Assembly (NCBI RefSeq): GCF_042662125.1
Contig: NZ_JBHSXL010000009.1
Coordinates: forward strand, 124,001 to 188,000
Length of the DNA stretch: 64,000 nucleotides
Direction: 5' to 3'
Source of the DNA: Halopenitus salinus
GTDB taxonomy: Archaea; Halobacteriota; Halobacteria; Halobacteriales; Haloferacaceae
A program made the position numbers and the translations under genes. Positions 54,540-63,601 of the stretch are shown here, piece after piece (within the stretch, counting starts at the first letter, position 1; each line of letters begins with the position of its first letter). The notes under the pieces were generated by a model, which saw only the letters and a list, made by a program, of their open reading frames with translations, was not told the DNA's origin and searched no databases.

Positions 54540-55475
54540 ATGTCACGTCTTTCGTTGCAGTCATCTCCGGTTGCGGCGGCGAGCGCGTTCGTCCTGCTGG
54601 CGGTGCTTTGGGGCGGCTCGTTCGTCGCCATCGAGGTCGGACTGGCGTATTTCCCCCCGCTGCTTTTCGCCGGGATACGGTACCTCCTCGCCGGGGTCGC
54701 GGTGCTCGCCTACGCGGCGGTCGTCGCCGACGGGTGGATCCCGACGACCCGCCGGGAGGTCTCGAGCGTCGTCGTCACCGCCGTGTTCGTCATCGCGATC
54801 TACCACGGATTCCTCTACGTCGGCGAACAGTACGTTCCGGGAGCGATCGCCGCCGTGATCGTCAGCCTCTCGCCGGTGTTGACGGCGGCCGTCGCCGCGG
54901 TGGTCCTCCCGAACGAGCGGGTCGGTCCCGTGGAGGTCGGCGGGTTCCTCCTCGGCATCGTGGGCGTGAGCGTGGTCGCGAACCCCTCAGCCGACGCGCT
55001 GGTCTCCACGCAGACGCTCGGGATCCTCCTCGTGTTCTGTAGCGCAGTCGCATTCGCCGTCGGGGCGGTCCTGTTGCGCCCGCTCCGGACGGACTTCCCC
55101 GTCGTCGCGCTCCAGGGATGGGGAATGACTCTCGGCGCCGTACTGCTCTTCGCGGGGGCGGGCGCGCTCGGGGAGTCGCCGGGCGACGTCTCCGTCACCC
55201 CGACCGCGATCGTCTCGCTCGCGTACCTCTCGGTGCTCTCGGGCGTTCTCGCGTTCCTCATCTACTTCGCGCTCCTGGACGCCGTCGGGCCGACACAGCT
55301 CCACCTCGTCGGCTACGCCGAGCCCGTGACGGCCGCGCTCGCGAGCTGGCTCGTCCTCGGCCACCTGATCGAAGGCGACGCGCTCGTCGGTTTCGCGGCG
55401 ATCCTCGCCGGATTTCTCGTCCTGGAGCGCCACTCGGTCAGGCGGATGCTCGTGAACCGCGGTCGGACCGCGTGA
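54540..55475 (+). CDS. EamA/DMT-family transporter
   Basis: A 311-residue membrane protein with ten predicted helices in two EamA repeats. The N-terminal signature is LLAVLWGGSFVAIEVGLAYFPP; the first repeat ends with ERVGPVEVGGFLLGIVGVSVV and the second with GPTQLHLVGYAEPVTAALASWLVLG. The family exports amino acids and other metabolites. The divergent Lrp-type regulator suggests amino-acid-linked control. Confidence 0.92.
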   Translation: MSRLSLQSSPVAAASAFVLLAVLWGGSFVAIEVGLAYFPPLLFAGIRYLLAGVAVLAYAAVVADGWIPTTRREVSSVVVTAVFVIAIYHGFLYVGEQYVPGAIAAVIVSLSPVLTAAVAAVVLPNERVGPVEVGGFLLGIVGVSVVANPSADALVSTQTLGILLVFCSAVAFAVGAVLLRPLRTDFPVVALQGWGMTLGAVLLFAGAGALGESPGDVSVTPTAIVSLAYLSVLSGVLAFLIYFALLDAVGPTQLHLVGYAEPVTAALASWLVLGHLIEGDALVGFAAILAGFLVLERHSVRRMLVNRGRTA

Positions 55476-55479
55476 CCGG

Positions 55480-56562
55480 CTACAGCTCCGGCGGCTCCCC
55501 GCGGCCGATCACGAGCCGTCGTCCCTCGACGTCCTCCAGGGCGGCGACGCGGCCGCCGATCTCGACGCGGCCGTCGTCGGTCTCGACGACGAGCGCCGCG
55601 ATCTCCTCGTTGTCCTCGAGCGTGACGCCGACGATCCGGCCGCGAACGGTCACGGCGTCGCCGGTTTCCACGTCGCGACCCTCGACGGTCGCGTAGAGAT
55701 CGTCGCCGTCTCCGCCGTCTCCGTCGTCGTCGACCGTACCGATCTCGGAGACGTCCTTGACCGCGCGGCGGATCGACGCGTATCGACGCGGGAAGGGCCG
55801 GCCGTCGTCGCCCTCGGCGAGGGTCTCCGCGGTCGTCCACAGGACGGTTCCGAAGAACCCGGAGACGAGAAAGCCGAGCGCGGAGCGGTTGAAGATGACG
55901 CCGTAGCGCTCGCGCTCGTCGCGGAGGGCGTCCTGGGTGGTATAAAGCGAGTAGGTGCCGTCGCCGACCGCCACCACGGGCGTCGTGATCCCGCGTCGCG
56001 CGCGTGCGACGGTGGCGACTGCCGCGTAGTCGTACGAGCCGGGGTTCGGAGCGCGGCTCGCCGGCGTCACGAGCAGCTCGATGCTGACGCCCGCGCGGCG
56101 CTTTTCGGCGAGCCGGTCCTCGAAGCGGCGAAGCAGGTCGGGAGTCAAAGAGACCGCGAGTTCGTACTCCGCGGAGTCGATCACGTCCTCGAGGTACCGC
56201 AGGATCGTAGACCGCGACTTCACGAGCGAGACCGCCTCCGTCTCCCTGGCCGGTGCGGTATAGCGGGCGGACAGCTCGTCGACGAGCTCCTCCAGGGAGT
56301 CGTTGATGTCACCGAACGACTCGGTGGGATCGACGGCGGCGACCTTCATCGGGCGCGACTCGCGAAGCTCCACGAGTCCGCGGTCGGCCAGTCCGCGAAC
56401 GGTGTCGTAGACGCGGGGCTGCGGGATGTCCGTGTGGTCCGCGATCTCGCTCGCGGTCAGCTCCCCGCGTTCGACGACCGCGAGGTAGGCGTCGATCTCG
56501 TAGGCGCCCAGATCGAAGCGGTCGCCGACGTACTCGAGCGTGCCGCGGAGATCGTCGGTCAT
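55480..56562 (-). CDS. trmB: TrmB family transcriptional regulator
   Basis: A 360-residue regulator with an N-terminal winged helix (LTASEIADHTDIPQPRVYDT, then VRGLADRGLVELRESRPMK). A central PLD-like sugar-binding segment follows (SLVKSRSTILRYLEDVIDSA, LAVSLTPDLL), and a C-terminal beta domain (VRGRIVGVTLEDNEEIAALV). Size and architecture match haloarchaeal TrmB, which represses glycolytic and activates gluconeogenic genes according to sugar level. Orthology is likely but not proven here. A TATA-like GTATAGTAAT lies upstream near 56597-56606. The ends of this gene and the EamA gene are 4 bp apart. Confidence 0.82.
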   Translation of the reverse strand: MTDDLRGTLEYVGDRFDLGAYEIDAYLAVVERGELTASEIADHTDIPQPRVYDTVRGLADRGLVELRESRPMKVAAVDPTESFGDINDSLEELVDELSARYTAPARETEAVSLVKSRSTILRYLEDVIDSAEYELAVSLTPDLLRRFEDRLAEKRRAGVSIELLVTPASRAPNPGSYDYAAVATVARARRGITTPVVAVGDGTYSLYTTQDALRDERERYGVIFNRSALGFLVSGFFGTVLWTTAETLAEGDDGRPFPRRYASIRRAVKDVSEIGTVDDDGDGGDGDDLYATVEGRDVETGDAVTVRGRIVGVTLEDNEEIAALVVETDDGRVEIGGRVAALEDVEGRRLVIGRGEPPEL

Positions 56563-56712
56563 ACCGGGATACTCTCGACGGGGTCGTAAATCGATTACTA
56601 TACATCGAGTTGCACGCGATTCCGAACTCGGTCCATCCGGGACGGGACTGCGAACCGGAGGCTCCGGGACGAAGCTCCGAACCCTGCCCTCCGGAGAGCG
56701 GGCGCGAACGGG

Positions 56713-57453
56713 TCACATGTACATCCGGTCGTCCGGGAGGTCGGCCTCCCGCTCGTTCATCCGCTCCGCGAGGTCGGCGTAGTACTGGCGGATCTCCTCG
56801 GCGAACGCCTCCAGCGGCCCCGAATCCACCTCGAGGTCGTAGACGGTGGAGACCGTCTCGACGAGACGGATGGCGGCCTCGACGTCGGGCACCTGTGCGT
56901 GGACGGGGGTGACGTACACGCAGACGCCGAGGGGAGAATCGATCCCGCGCTTCAGGAGGGCGGCGTTCGTTCCGTCGAGGAACCCGGAGTTCATCCCCTC
57001 GATATCGCCGTCCGCGAGGCGATGCTCGCGGTAGTCGTCGGTGGCGATGTAGTAGGTGCGGTGACCCTCGGGGCCGTGCGGAACCGGAACGCCGGAGACG
57101 ACGGCGATCTCCGAGACGTCGTTCGCCTCGGTCCACCCGAGGATCGAGCCCGCAAACGGGTCCCCAAGCGCCGAAGGGACGAAGAGCTCGCCGACGAGCA
57201 CGGTGAGGTCGACGTCGGGAGCCGAGAACAGCCGAGTGGGATGTCTCGGCGTCCCGTTCTCGAACGGGGTGATCGAGGGGAGCCCCTCGACCTCGATGTG
57301 GCCCGTCTCTCGAAGCTCCAGGGCGTCAACGAGGTAGTTCGCCGCCGTGAGCCCCGCGAGCCCGTACGAGGAGAACCCGGCGAGCAGGACGTCCGATGGC
57401 GCCGTCTCGTGTGTGACCTCGAAGGTCGGGTTCCGTCGAATCGAGCCGAACAT
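56713..57453 (-). CDS. PAC2 family (proteasome assembly chaperone-like) protein
   Basis: A 246-residue soluble protein. It has the PAC2 signature VLLAGFSSYGLAGLTAANYLVD and later GVPVPHGPEGHRTYYIAT and GMNSGFLDGTNAALLKRGI. Archaeal PAC2 homologues (PbaB/C-like) are linked to proteasome assembly or act as ATP-grasp-associated proteins; the role here is not established. The start at MFGSIRRNPTFEV is preferred over the longer open frame, which overlaps the mscS promoter. Confidence 0.85.
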   Translation of the reverse strand: MFGSIRRNPTFEVTHETAPSDVLLAGFSSYGLAGLTAANYLVDALELRETGHIEVEGLPSITPFENGTPRHPTRLFSAPDVDLTVLVGELFVPSALGDPFAGSILGWTEANDVSEIAVVSGVPVPHGPEGHRTYYIATDDYREHRLADGDIEGMNSGFLDGTNAALLKRGIDSPLGVCVYVTPVHAQVPDVEAAIRLVETVSTVYDLEVDSGPLEAFAEEIRQYYADLAERMNEREADLPDDRMYM

Positions 57454-57591
57454 GGGAACCTCTTCGCTCGGTCGTGTCTTAGCAGTTTGGGCGGGTCGCT
57501 CCTCGGCGGTTTGGGCGGGAGCCATCGCGGACGGCGACCCCGTCCGTCGCGGCGAGGAAACGCTTTTTCCGGTGGGGGTCACCCATAGGCC

Positions 57592-58713
57592 ATGGGCAAC
57601 ACGGCGGTGGCGCTCGCGTCATCGATCACCGACTCGCTGCCGGCGTGGGCGGACGTCCCGGGCGTCGACGCACTCCTCGCGGTGCTCGTGGCGGTCGCCG
57701 GGTTCTGGTTCTCGAAGCTGCTGGTGCGGCTTCTCGGGCGTCCCATCGCGCGGCGGTTCCACCGCCAGAGCGTCGCACAGACCGTCCTCCGTGGCGTCCG
57801 GGTCTCGACGATGGTCACGGCGCTGCTGTTGGCCGGCTGGGTCGCCGGGCTGGGCCTCCCCGATCTGGTCCTCTCCGTCACCGTCTTTTCGGCCGTGGTC
57901 GGCGTCGTCCTCGCGCCGCTCATCGGGAGCGTCGTGAACGGCCTGTTCGTGCTCGCCGACCAGCCCTTCGAGATCGGCGACATGGTCGAGCTCGACGACG
58001 GCACGAGGGGGTTCGTCGACGACATCACGATCCGATATACGAAGGTGTTCACCGTCGACAACACGTTTCTCGTGATCCCGAACGCGAACATGCGCGATCG
58101 CGACGTGATCAACTACTCGGCCGAGGACGAGCGGACCCGGCTCTCGCTCGACCTCCTCGTCACCTACGAGTGCGACGTCGACGCGGCGCGGCGGATCATG
58201 GAGCGGGCCGCCCGCGACTGCGAGGGCGTGATCAACGGCGGGCCGGACATTCGAATCGGCGCGGCACGCTACGCGGCGGGACCCGACTGCCGGATCGCGG
58301 AGTTCGCCGACGACGGAATCCTGCTTCGGCTGCGCTACTGGGCGAAGAAGCCGTACAAGATCCCGAAGCTCGAATCCCAGGTGAACGTCCGGATCCGCGA
58401 GCTGATCGCGGACGCCGACGTGGAGATCGCCTACCCGCACCGCCACCTCGTCTTCGACGAGACGAGCGGCGTCGCCCGCGTCGGCGAGCCGCTCGGACCG
58501 AAGGCGAACGCGGAGACGGGGACGTCCGCGGAGCCCGCCCCCGAGGACCCGAACGACTCCCGCGGGAACACAAACGACCCAAGCATGGGCGTGAACGACT
58601 CCGGCAAGGACGCGAACGACGAGTCGACGTCGAGCGGCGAGCCGACTCGAGAATCGGCCGAGGGGGCCGAGACGAATCCGACCGATGAACGGTCCTCGGG
58701 CACGGAGCGCTGA
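57592..58713 (+). CDS. MscS family mechanosensitive channel
   Basis: A 373-residue channel. Three N-terminal helices, the third pore-lining with Gly/Ala repeats (VVGVVLAPLIGSVVNGLFVL), are followed by the MscS beta domain (DQPFEIGDMVELDDGTRGFV, IRYTKVFTVDNTFLVIPNA) and the alpha/beta domain. A low-complexity acidic tail (about residues 310-373) with Asn/Asp/Ser/Thr repeats is an added feature. It releases osmolytes on hypo-osmotic shock. Confidence 0.93.
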   Translation: MGNTAVALASSITDSLPAWADVPGVDALLAVLVAVAGFWFSKLLVRLLGRPIARRFHRQSVAQTVLRGVRVSTMVTALLLAGWVAGLGLPDLVLSVTVFSAVVGVVLAPLIGSVVNGLFVLADQPFEIGDMVELDDGTRGFVDDITIRYTKVFTVDNTFLVIPNANMRDRDVINYSAEDERTRLSLDLLVTYECDVDAARRIMERAARDCEGVINGGPDIRIGAARYAAGPDCRIAEFADDGILLRLRYWAKKPYKIPKLESQVNVRIRELIADADVEIAYPHRHLVFDETSGVARVGEPLGPKANAETGTSAEPAPEDPNDSRGNTNDPSMGVNDSGKDANDESTSSGEPTRESAEGAETNPTDERSSGTER

Positions 58714-58764
58714 GGAGGAGACCGATCGAACCGTGGAGAGGCCGGTCGAATCGGAAGAGGCCGG

Positions 58765-60486
58765 TCAGGGGAACGGGTGGTACTCGCGGTCGAGGTCCGG
58801 CTCGAACCCCATCGACTCCGGGACGGAGCGGACGCGATCGCCGAAGAACGGGTCGCCGGTGAAAAGCGGCTGTGCCTCGGGAACGAGCACGCGAGCAGCC
58901 TCGAAGCCGAGGTGGGCAACGTCGCGCGTCGTCGTTCGGGAGGCGTAAGCCGTCAACCCGCTCTCGGAGAGCCGATCGAGTACGGCATCGAGTTCGGCGG
59001 TGCCTTCGAGATCCGGTTCGCCGAGCCCCTCGGCGTCGACCGCGACGTCGGGAGAGAAGAACTCGCGTGTGACCGCGGGGAAGTCGGCGTGGTGGCCGAT
59101 CGCGGCGCCCTCCTCCGCGGCCGCCTCCGGGCCCATCGACCGAAGCTCCATCCAGTTTTGCAACGCCTCCCCGACGGCCGAGCGGGCGCCTGCCGCGGGA
59201 TCGAGGTTCGCCGCGGAGCCGGCCGCGAACCGGGGCCACTCGTCCTCCCGATGGACGGCGGCCGCGACGACCGGGACGTCCACGTCGACGGTGGCGAGAA
59301 GCGTCGTGACGGAGAGGTCCTCCGCACGCGCTCGCGATTCGAGATCGGAGAGGGTTCCGTGGTCGCCGGAGGGGCTCCCGTCGTCGAGCGACAGCTCGAC
59401 CGGCTCGATCGTGGAGTACCACGCGATCATCGTCGCGTCGCGCTCGATCGTCTCGTAGAGCCCGGAGAGCGTGGCCTCGATGCCGGAGTTTCCGAGCCCC
59501 AGTCCGGTCGTGATCGACGGACGAAACCGGCTCGAGGGGGGCGGAAAGTGGACGAACTCCGCGGGCAGCGAGACCGGATCGCCCGTGTCGAGGCGCTCGC
59601 CGGCCACCCACGGGATGGAGCCCACGTCGTCGGGAGCGACCGGCTCGGGGGTCAAAAATCGATCCGGGGGGATCGGGGACTCGAGGTCGTCCGGGCGAGC
59701 GTGCTCGAAGTCCTCGTCGCGGTAGACCCCCGCGGCGTAGCGCTCGAGCCCCTCGCCGAGGGCGCGCATGAACGCGGCGTCCCAGTCGACGTCGACGCCG
59801 GCGGCGAACTCGGCGGCGCGGACGTCGCTGAACGGGGTCGTATCCGCGATCCGGGAGATGTAGTAGGGGACCGGGAACGACTCGCGCTCGCCGACCTCCG
59901 CGACCGGACCGATCCGGTCGTCGACGGCGCGCTGGGCGCGGTCGAGCGCGTCGTCGAGGGGAACGTCCTCGTGATCGCGGGGGATCGACCGCGTTCGGTC
60001 GCCGTCAGTGCACGAACAGCCGGGAACCGGAAGCAGGATCCGCTCGTCGCCGGGAACCTCGACGACGGTGTCCGCGACCGGACGGCCGCCGGAGAGGAGG
60101 TCGATCGTCCGCCGGCCGGCCACCGCGCCCGCGTACCGCACGGCGGATCGAACGCCGGTCGGCCGGTCCGCCGGCTCGACGTCTCCAGCCTCGACGCGGG
60201 CGTGGAGGCAGTCGTAACACGTCTCATCGAAGACGGTGACGGCCGCATCGAGCGGGTCGATCGGGAAGCCGCCGATTCCGCCGACCTCGATCGCGATCCA
60301 GCGGTCGAGCGCGTCGTCGACCGTCCGGAAGGCCGGGTCGCCGGTCGTTCCGGCGACGACCGCCACCGACAACGACTCGAGCACGGCCGGATCCGGATCG
60401 ACGGGGAAGACGTTGACGCCGACGTCCGAGAGCGCGGCCTCAACCGCCTCTATCGCGGGACCGTCGCCGACGAGACCGATATCCAT
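58765..60486 (-). CDS. YcaO cyclodehydratase-like protein fused to an E1-like domain
   Basis: A 573-residue protein. The N-terminal third resembles the E1-like scaffold (C protein) of azole peptide synthetases. It has two Cys pairs that could bind zinc: C90/C93 in TCYDCLHAR and C157/C159 in PGCSCTDG. The rest is a YcaO domain that uses ATP to activate amide backbones; its ATP-site acidic cluster is in SGIEATLSGLYETIERDATM and ANLDPAAGARSAVGEALQNW. It ends EYHPFP, the proline-rich tail of azoline-forming YcaOs. No precursor peptide, dehydrogenase or transporter is adjacent, so the substrate is unknown; a protein or tRNA-related role is possible. Confidence 0.87.
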   Translation of the reverse strand: MDIGLVGDGPAIEAVEAALSDVGVNVFPVDPDPAVLESLSVAVVAGTTGDPAFRTVDDALDRWIAIEVGGIGGFPIDPLDAAVTVFDETCYDCLHARVEAGDVEPADRPTGVRSAVRYAGAVAGRRTIDLLSGGRPVADTVVEVPGDERILLPVPGCSCTDGDRTRSIPRDHEDVPLDDALDRAQRAVDDRIGPVAEVGERESFPVPYYISRIADTTPFSDVRAAEFAAGVDVDWDAAFMRALGEGLERYAAGVYRDEDFEHARPDDLESPIPPDRFLTPEPVAPDDVGSIPWVAGERLDTGDPVSLPAEFVHFPPPSSRFRPSITTGLGLGNSGIEATLSGLYETIERDATMIAWYSTIEPVELSLDDGSPSGDHGTLSDLESRARAEDLSVTTLLATVDVDVPVVAAAVHREDEWPRFAAGSAANLDPAAGARSAVGEALQNWMELRSMGPEAAAEEGAAIGHHADFPAVTREFFSPDVAVDAEGLGEPDLEGTAELDAVLDRLSESGLTAYASRTTTRDVAHLGFEAARVLVPEAQPLFTGDPFFGDRVRSVPESMGFEPDLDREYHPFP

Positions 60487-60514
60487 ATCCGTGCCACGGC
60501 GGGCGAAGGGAAAG

Positions 60515-60578
60515 GCGTTCGGAAGGGTCCATGCGCTCGAAAGGGGCCATGCGTTCGGGGAACTCCATGCGTTCGAAA
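60515..60578. repeat. tandem 18-bp repeats upstream of the YcaO gene
   Basis: Three full units (60515-60532, 60533-60550, 60551-60568) and a partial fourth share GCGTTCG-x7-CCAT with small changes. They fill the 103-bp gap between the YcaO start and the end of the TbsP-like gene. They may be regulator sites or a slippage product. Confidence 0.7.
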
Positions 60579-60589
60579 CGACGTCGATC

Positions 60590-61402
60590 TCACCCGAGGA
60601 CGTCCGACGCCGCGGCGGCGAATCGGTCCGCCGGGAGGTCGGCCAGTCGATCGTCGCCGAGCTTGAGCCGCAGACGCGGACGGCCGACGTCGATGGGGAC
60701 CTTCTCCGTGTCGATCACGCCGTCGTCCTCGAGGTCGGTCTTCGTCCGCGAGAAGGTGGCCTTGGAGGCGATCCCGACGTCCTCGCCCCACTTCGAGAGG
60801 TCATAGAGCAGCACCTCGTTTCGCGCGGCCACGAGCAGCGCGATCGTCACGGCGTCGAGAACGTCCGCGTCCCCGTCGCCGCCGGCGACGGCGTCGAGGA
60901 TCGCATCGAAGTCGTCTCGAACGTCCTCGCCGAGCGCGTCGGCCATCGTCTCACGGACCTGGCCGATCGCGGGAGTCCGGAGCCGATACGCCGTCGCCTC
61001 CTCGAACCGCTTTCGGTAGCTCGAGGCGACCGCGTCGACGAACTCCCCGTCGTCGCTCGAGAGCGCAGCCGTGCGGTCGGCGACATCGACGACGGCGAGT
61101 ACCCGGTCGTCGGAGACGAAGAGGGCGTTCTCAGCGGGCGACTCGAGCGTTCGCAACGAGAGGGCCTCCCGATCCACGAACTCCGCGATCGTCGAGGCGA
61201 TCGGGAACGTCGAAAGCGCGTCCTTGAGTGCGTCCTCGTCCGCGAGGAGCAACAGTCGGGGAATCGACTCCCGGTCGGGGTCGACGTCGGCGATCGAAGC
61301 GATCGTGTCCACGGAGGGATCGACAACGAGCACCTCCGTCGTCGTGGGAAACGCCGTAGAGAGGATCCCCTCGAGATCCGGTTCGAGTAGGCTCGAGGCC
61401 AT
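60590..61402 (-). CDS. TbsP-like transcriptional regulator (DUF5821)
   Basis: A 270-residue protein matching the haloarchaeal TbsP/DUF5821 plan. It has an N-terminal domain (LLEPDLEGILSTAFPTTTEV), a central segment with YRKRFEEATAYRLRTPAIGQV, and a C-terminal winged helix (LYDLSKWGEDVGIASKATFSRTK split as LSKWGEDVGIASKATF and DLEDDGVIDTEKV). TbsP has been linked with TrmB to control of sugar metabolism in haloarchaea; that role here is by family only. The TrmB-like gene lies 4 kb away. Confidence 0.8.
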   Translation of the reverse strand: MASSLLEPDLEGILSTAFPTTTEVLVVDPSVDTIASIADVDPDRESIPRLLLLADEDALKDALSTFPIASTIAEFVDREALSLRTLESPAENALFVSDDRVLAVVDVADRTAALSSDDGEFVDAVASSYRKRFEEATAYRLRTPAIGQVRETMADALGEDVRDDFDAILDAVAGGDGDADVLDAVTIALLVAARNEVLLYDLSKWGEDVGIASKATFSRTKTDLEDDGVIDTEKVPIDVGRPRLRLKLGDDRLADLPADRFAAAASDVLG

Positions 61403-61607
61403 CGGTGTCGTAGTATGTCCGCCTCGTTGTTACTTAATCTTATGCCCGAGAGACGTATATCATCCGAAGATTCGGTGAAAAAACCGATATCGAGGCCCGA
61501 GGACGGCGATGCACACGAGACACCTCCGGAGCCGAGAGAGCGAGGAGCGACGTCGGCGGAGGAGACCGGACACGGAGGCGATTCACGGTCCCGGACCGGA
61601 CGGACAG

Positions 61608-61615
61608 GCTTATTG
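61608..61615 (+). promoter_or_regulatory. TATA box of glyA
   Basis: GCTTATTG is centred 27 bp before the ATG at 61639, predicting a leaderless glyA transcript. Confidence 0.55.
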
Positions 61616-61638
61616 TCGCGTCTCACGCGGAATTCAAT

Positions 61639-62886
61639 ATGGAGTACGACCAGGTTAGGGAGGTCGATCCGGCGGTCGCTGACGCGCTCGCGGGCGAACT
61701 CGAGAGACAGGAACGAACCCTCGCGATGATCGCGAGCGAGAACCACGCGAGCGAGGCGGTCCTCGAGGCGCAAGGGAGCGTGTTGACGAACAAGTACGCG
61801 GAAGGCTATCCGGAATCGCGGTATTACGCCGGCTGTGAGTACGCCGACGACGTCGAGCAGCTCGCCATCGATCGGGCGAAGGAGCTGTGGGGGGCCGACC
61901 ACGTCAACGTACAGCCGCACTCGGGGACGCAGGCGAACCAGGCCGTCTACTTCGCCATGTTGGATCCCGGCGACCGGATCCTCTCGTTGGATCTCACCCA
62001 CGGCGGCCACCTCTCACACGGCCACCCCGCGAACTTCGTGGGACAGCTCTACGACGTCGAACAGTACGAGATCGATCCCGAGACGGGGTACATCGACTAC
62101 GACGCGCTCCGCGATCTGGCGGAGTCGTTCGATCCCGACGTCATCGTCTCGGGGTACTCCGCGTACCCGCGGGAGGTCGAGTGGGAGCGGATCCAGGAGG
62201 CGGCCGACGAGGTCGACGCCTACCACCTCGCCGACATCGCCCACATCACGGGACTCGTGGCGGCAGGCGTCCACTCCTCGCCGGTCGGCGTCGCCGACTT
62301 CGTCACCGGCTCGACCCACAAGACGATCCGGGCCGGTCGCGGCGGGATCGTCATGTGTGACGAGGAGTACGCCGATGCCATCGACAAGGCGGTCTTCCCG
62401 GGCGGTCAAGGCGGCCCGCTCATGCACAACGTCGCCGGCAAGGCGGTCGGCTTCGGGGAGGCCCTCGAGCCGGAGTTCACCGAGTACGCGGAGCAGGTCG
62501 TCGAGAACGCGGAGGCGCTCGGCGAGCGACTGGCCGAGCACGGTCTCTCGCTCGTCTCTGACGGAACCGACACCCACCTCGTGCTCGTCGACCTGCGGGA
62601 GTCACACCCCGACCTGACCGGCGGCGATGCCGAGGACGCGCTCGCGGCGGCGAACATCGTGCTCAACGCGAACACCGTGCCCGGCGAGACCCGCTCGGCG
62701 TTCAACCCCTCCGGGATCCGCGCCGGGACGGCCGCCCTCACGACCCGCGGGTTCGGCACCGAGGAGATGCGCGAGGTCGCAGACCTCATCTACCGCGTCG
62801 TCGACGACCACGACTCCGAGGACGTCATCTACGAGGTCGGCGAGCGCGTCGACGAGCTGTGTGGACAGTACCCGCTGTACGAGTGA
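61639..62886 (+). CDS. glyA: serine hydroxymethyltransferase
   Basis: PLP enzyme interconverting serine and glycine with a folate cofactor; 415 residues. Motifs: TLAMIASENHASEAVLEAQG, NKYAEGYPESRYYAGCEYAD, VQPHSGTQANQAVYF, the PLP-Lys region TGSTHKTIRAGRGG and FNPSGIRAGTAALTTRG. Together with the gcv operon at 6-10 kb it forms the glycine/one-carbon cycle. It is monocistronic here, with its own TATA box. Confidence 0.97.
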   Translation: MEYDQVREVDPAVADALAGELERQERTLAMIASENHASEAVLEAQGSVLTNKYAEGYPESRYYAGCEYADDVEQLAIDRAKELWGADHVNVQPHSGTQANQAVYFAMLDPGDRILSLDLTHGGHLSHGHPANFVGQLYDVEQYEIDPETGYIDYDALRDLAESFDPDVIVSGYSAYPREVEWERIQEAADEVDAYHLADIAHITGLVAAGVHSSPVGVADFVTGSTHKTIRAGRGGIVMCDEEYADAIDKAVFPGGQGGPLMHNVAGKAVGFGEALEPEFTEYAEQVVENAEALGERLAEHGLSLVSDGTDTHLVLVDLRESHPDLTGGDAEDALAAANIVLNANTVPGETRSAFNPSGIRAGTAALTTRGFGTEEMREVADLIYRVVDDHDSEDVIYEVGERVDELCGQYPLYE

Positions 62887-62990
62887 GCGCACGGCGACGC
62901 CGTGCTACTGGCCGCAAACGGCGGTCGTTTTGACCGGCCTCGATCTCGACCGGCCTCGACCGACGGTGAGACGGCCGACTCGGACGGCGA

Positions 62991-63482
62991 TCACGCCAGC
63001 CGATCGTCTCTGAACGCGCGGATGACGTCCTGGCGTGCGATGATCCCCACGATCCGGCCCTCCTCGTCGACGACCGGGATCCGGTTGACGTCCGGGTCGC
63101 CCGAGAGGTGATCGAGGACGACTTCGACGTCGGTCTCCGGGGTCACCGTGACGACCGCCGTCGTCATCACCTCCGAGACGGGGCGTCCGGACTCCCGGAC
63201 GAAGTCGATTCCCGTCTCGATCTCGCTCCAGGGAACGTCGATCTGATAGGTCAGCGTGTCCACGAACGGGGGCAGACCGATCGGTATCCAGAGCGTCTCG
63301 TCCTCCGGTTCGAACAGGTCGACGAGATCGGACTCGGTGACGATGCCCAGGACGACGTCGTCATCGCCGACGACGGGGAATCCAGAGAACTCGACGCGAG
63401 CGAACCGCTTGAGCACGTCTGAGACGTCGTCGTCGGGCGAGACGGTCTGGACGTCCTCGACCATCAGATCGCGGGCCTGCAT
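62991..63482 (-). CDS. protein with two CBS domains
   Basis: A 163-residue protein made of two CBS domains, DLMVEDVQTVSPDDDVSDVL...FSGFPVVGDDDVVLGIVTESD and VMTTAVVTVTPETDVEVVL...VNRIPVVDEEGRIVGIIARQD, joined by a linker of about 50 residues (LFEPEDETLWIPIGLPP). CBS pairs bind adenosine nucleotides and sense energy state; the regulated partner is unknown. Convergent with glyA. Confidence 0.92.
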   Translation of the reverse strand: MQARDLMVEDVQTVSPDDDVSDVLKRFARVEFSGFPVVGDDDVVLGIVTESDLVDLFEPEDETLWIPIGLPPFVDTLTYQIDVPWSEIETGIDFVRESGRPVSEVMTTAVVTVTPETDVEVVLDHLSGDPDVNRIPVVDEEGRIVGIIARQDVIRAFRDDRLA

Positions 63483-63601
63483 GCCGGAGGGATCGACCGC
63501 GGGGGAGGTAAGTCTTCGGCGATCGGTCTTCGAGCGGGTCGTTCCGATGTTCGACCACGTCGATCCGGCCCCTCAAGCGCTTCGAGACGCTAACGCGATC
63601 C

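Noticed and set aside
60531..60806. Plus-strand frame starting in the 18-bp repeats (MRSKGAMRSG...), considered as a YcaO precursor peptide
   Set aside because: It runs antisense through the TbsP-like gene, has no leader/core organisation and few Cys; only its first residues reflect the DNA repeat.
61415..61729. Short plus-strand frame upstream of glyA
   Set aside because: It overlaps the glyA start in another phase and spans the glyA TATA box; no motif.
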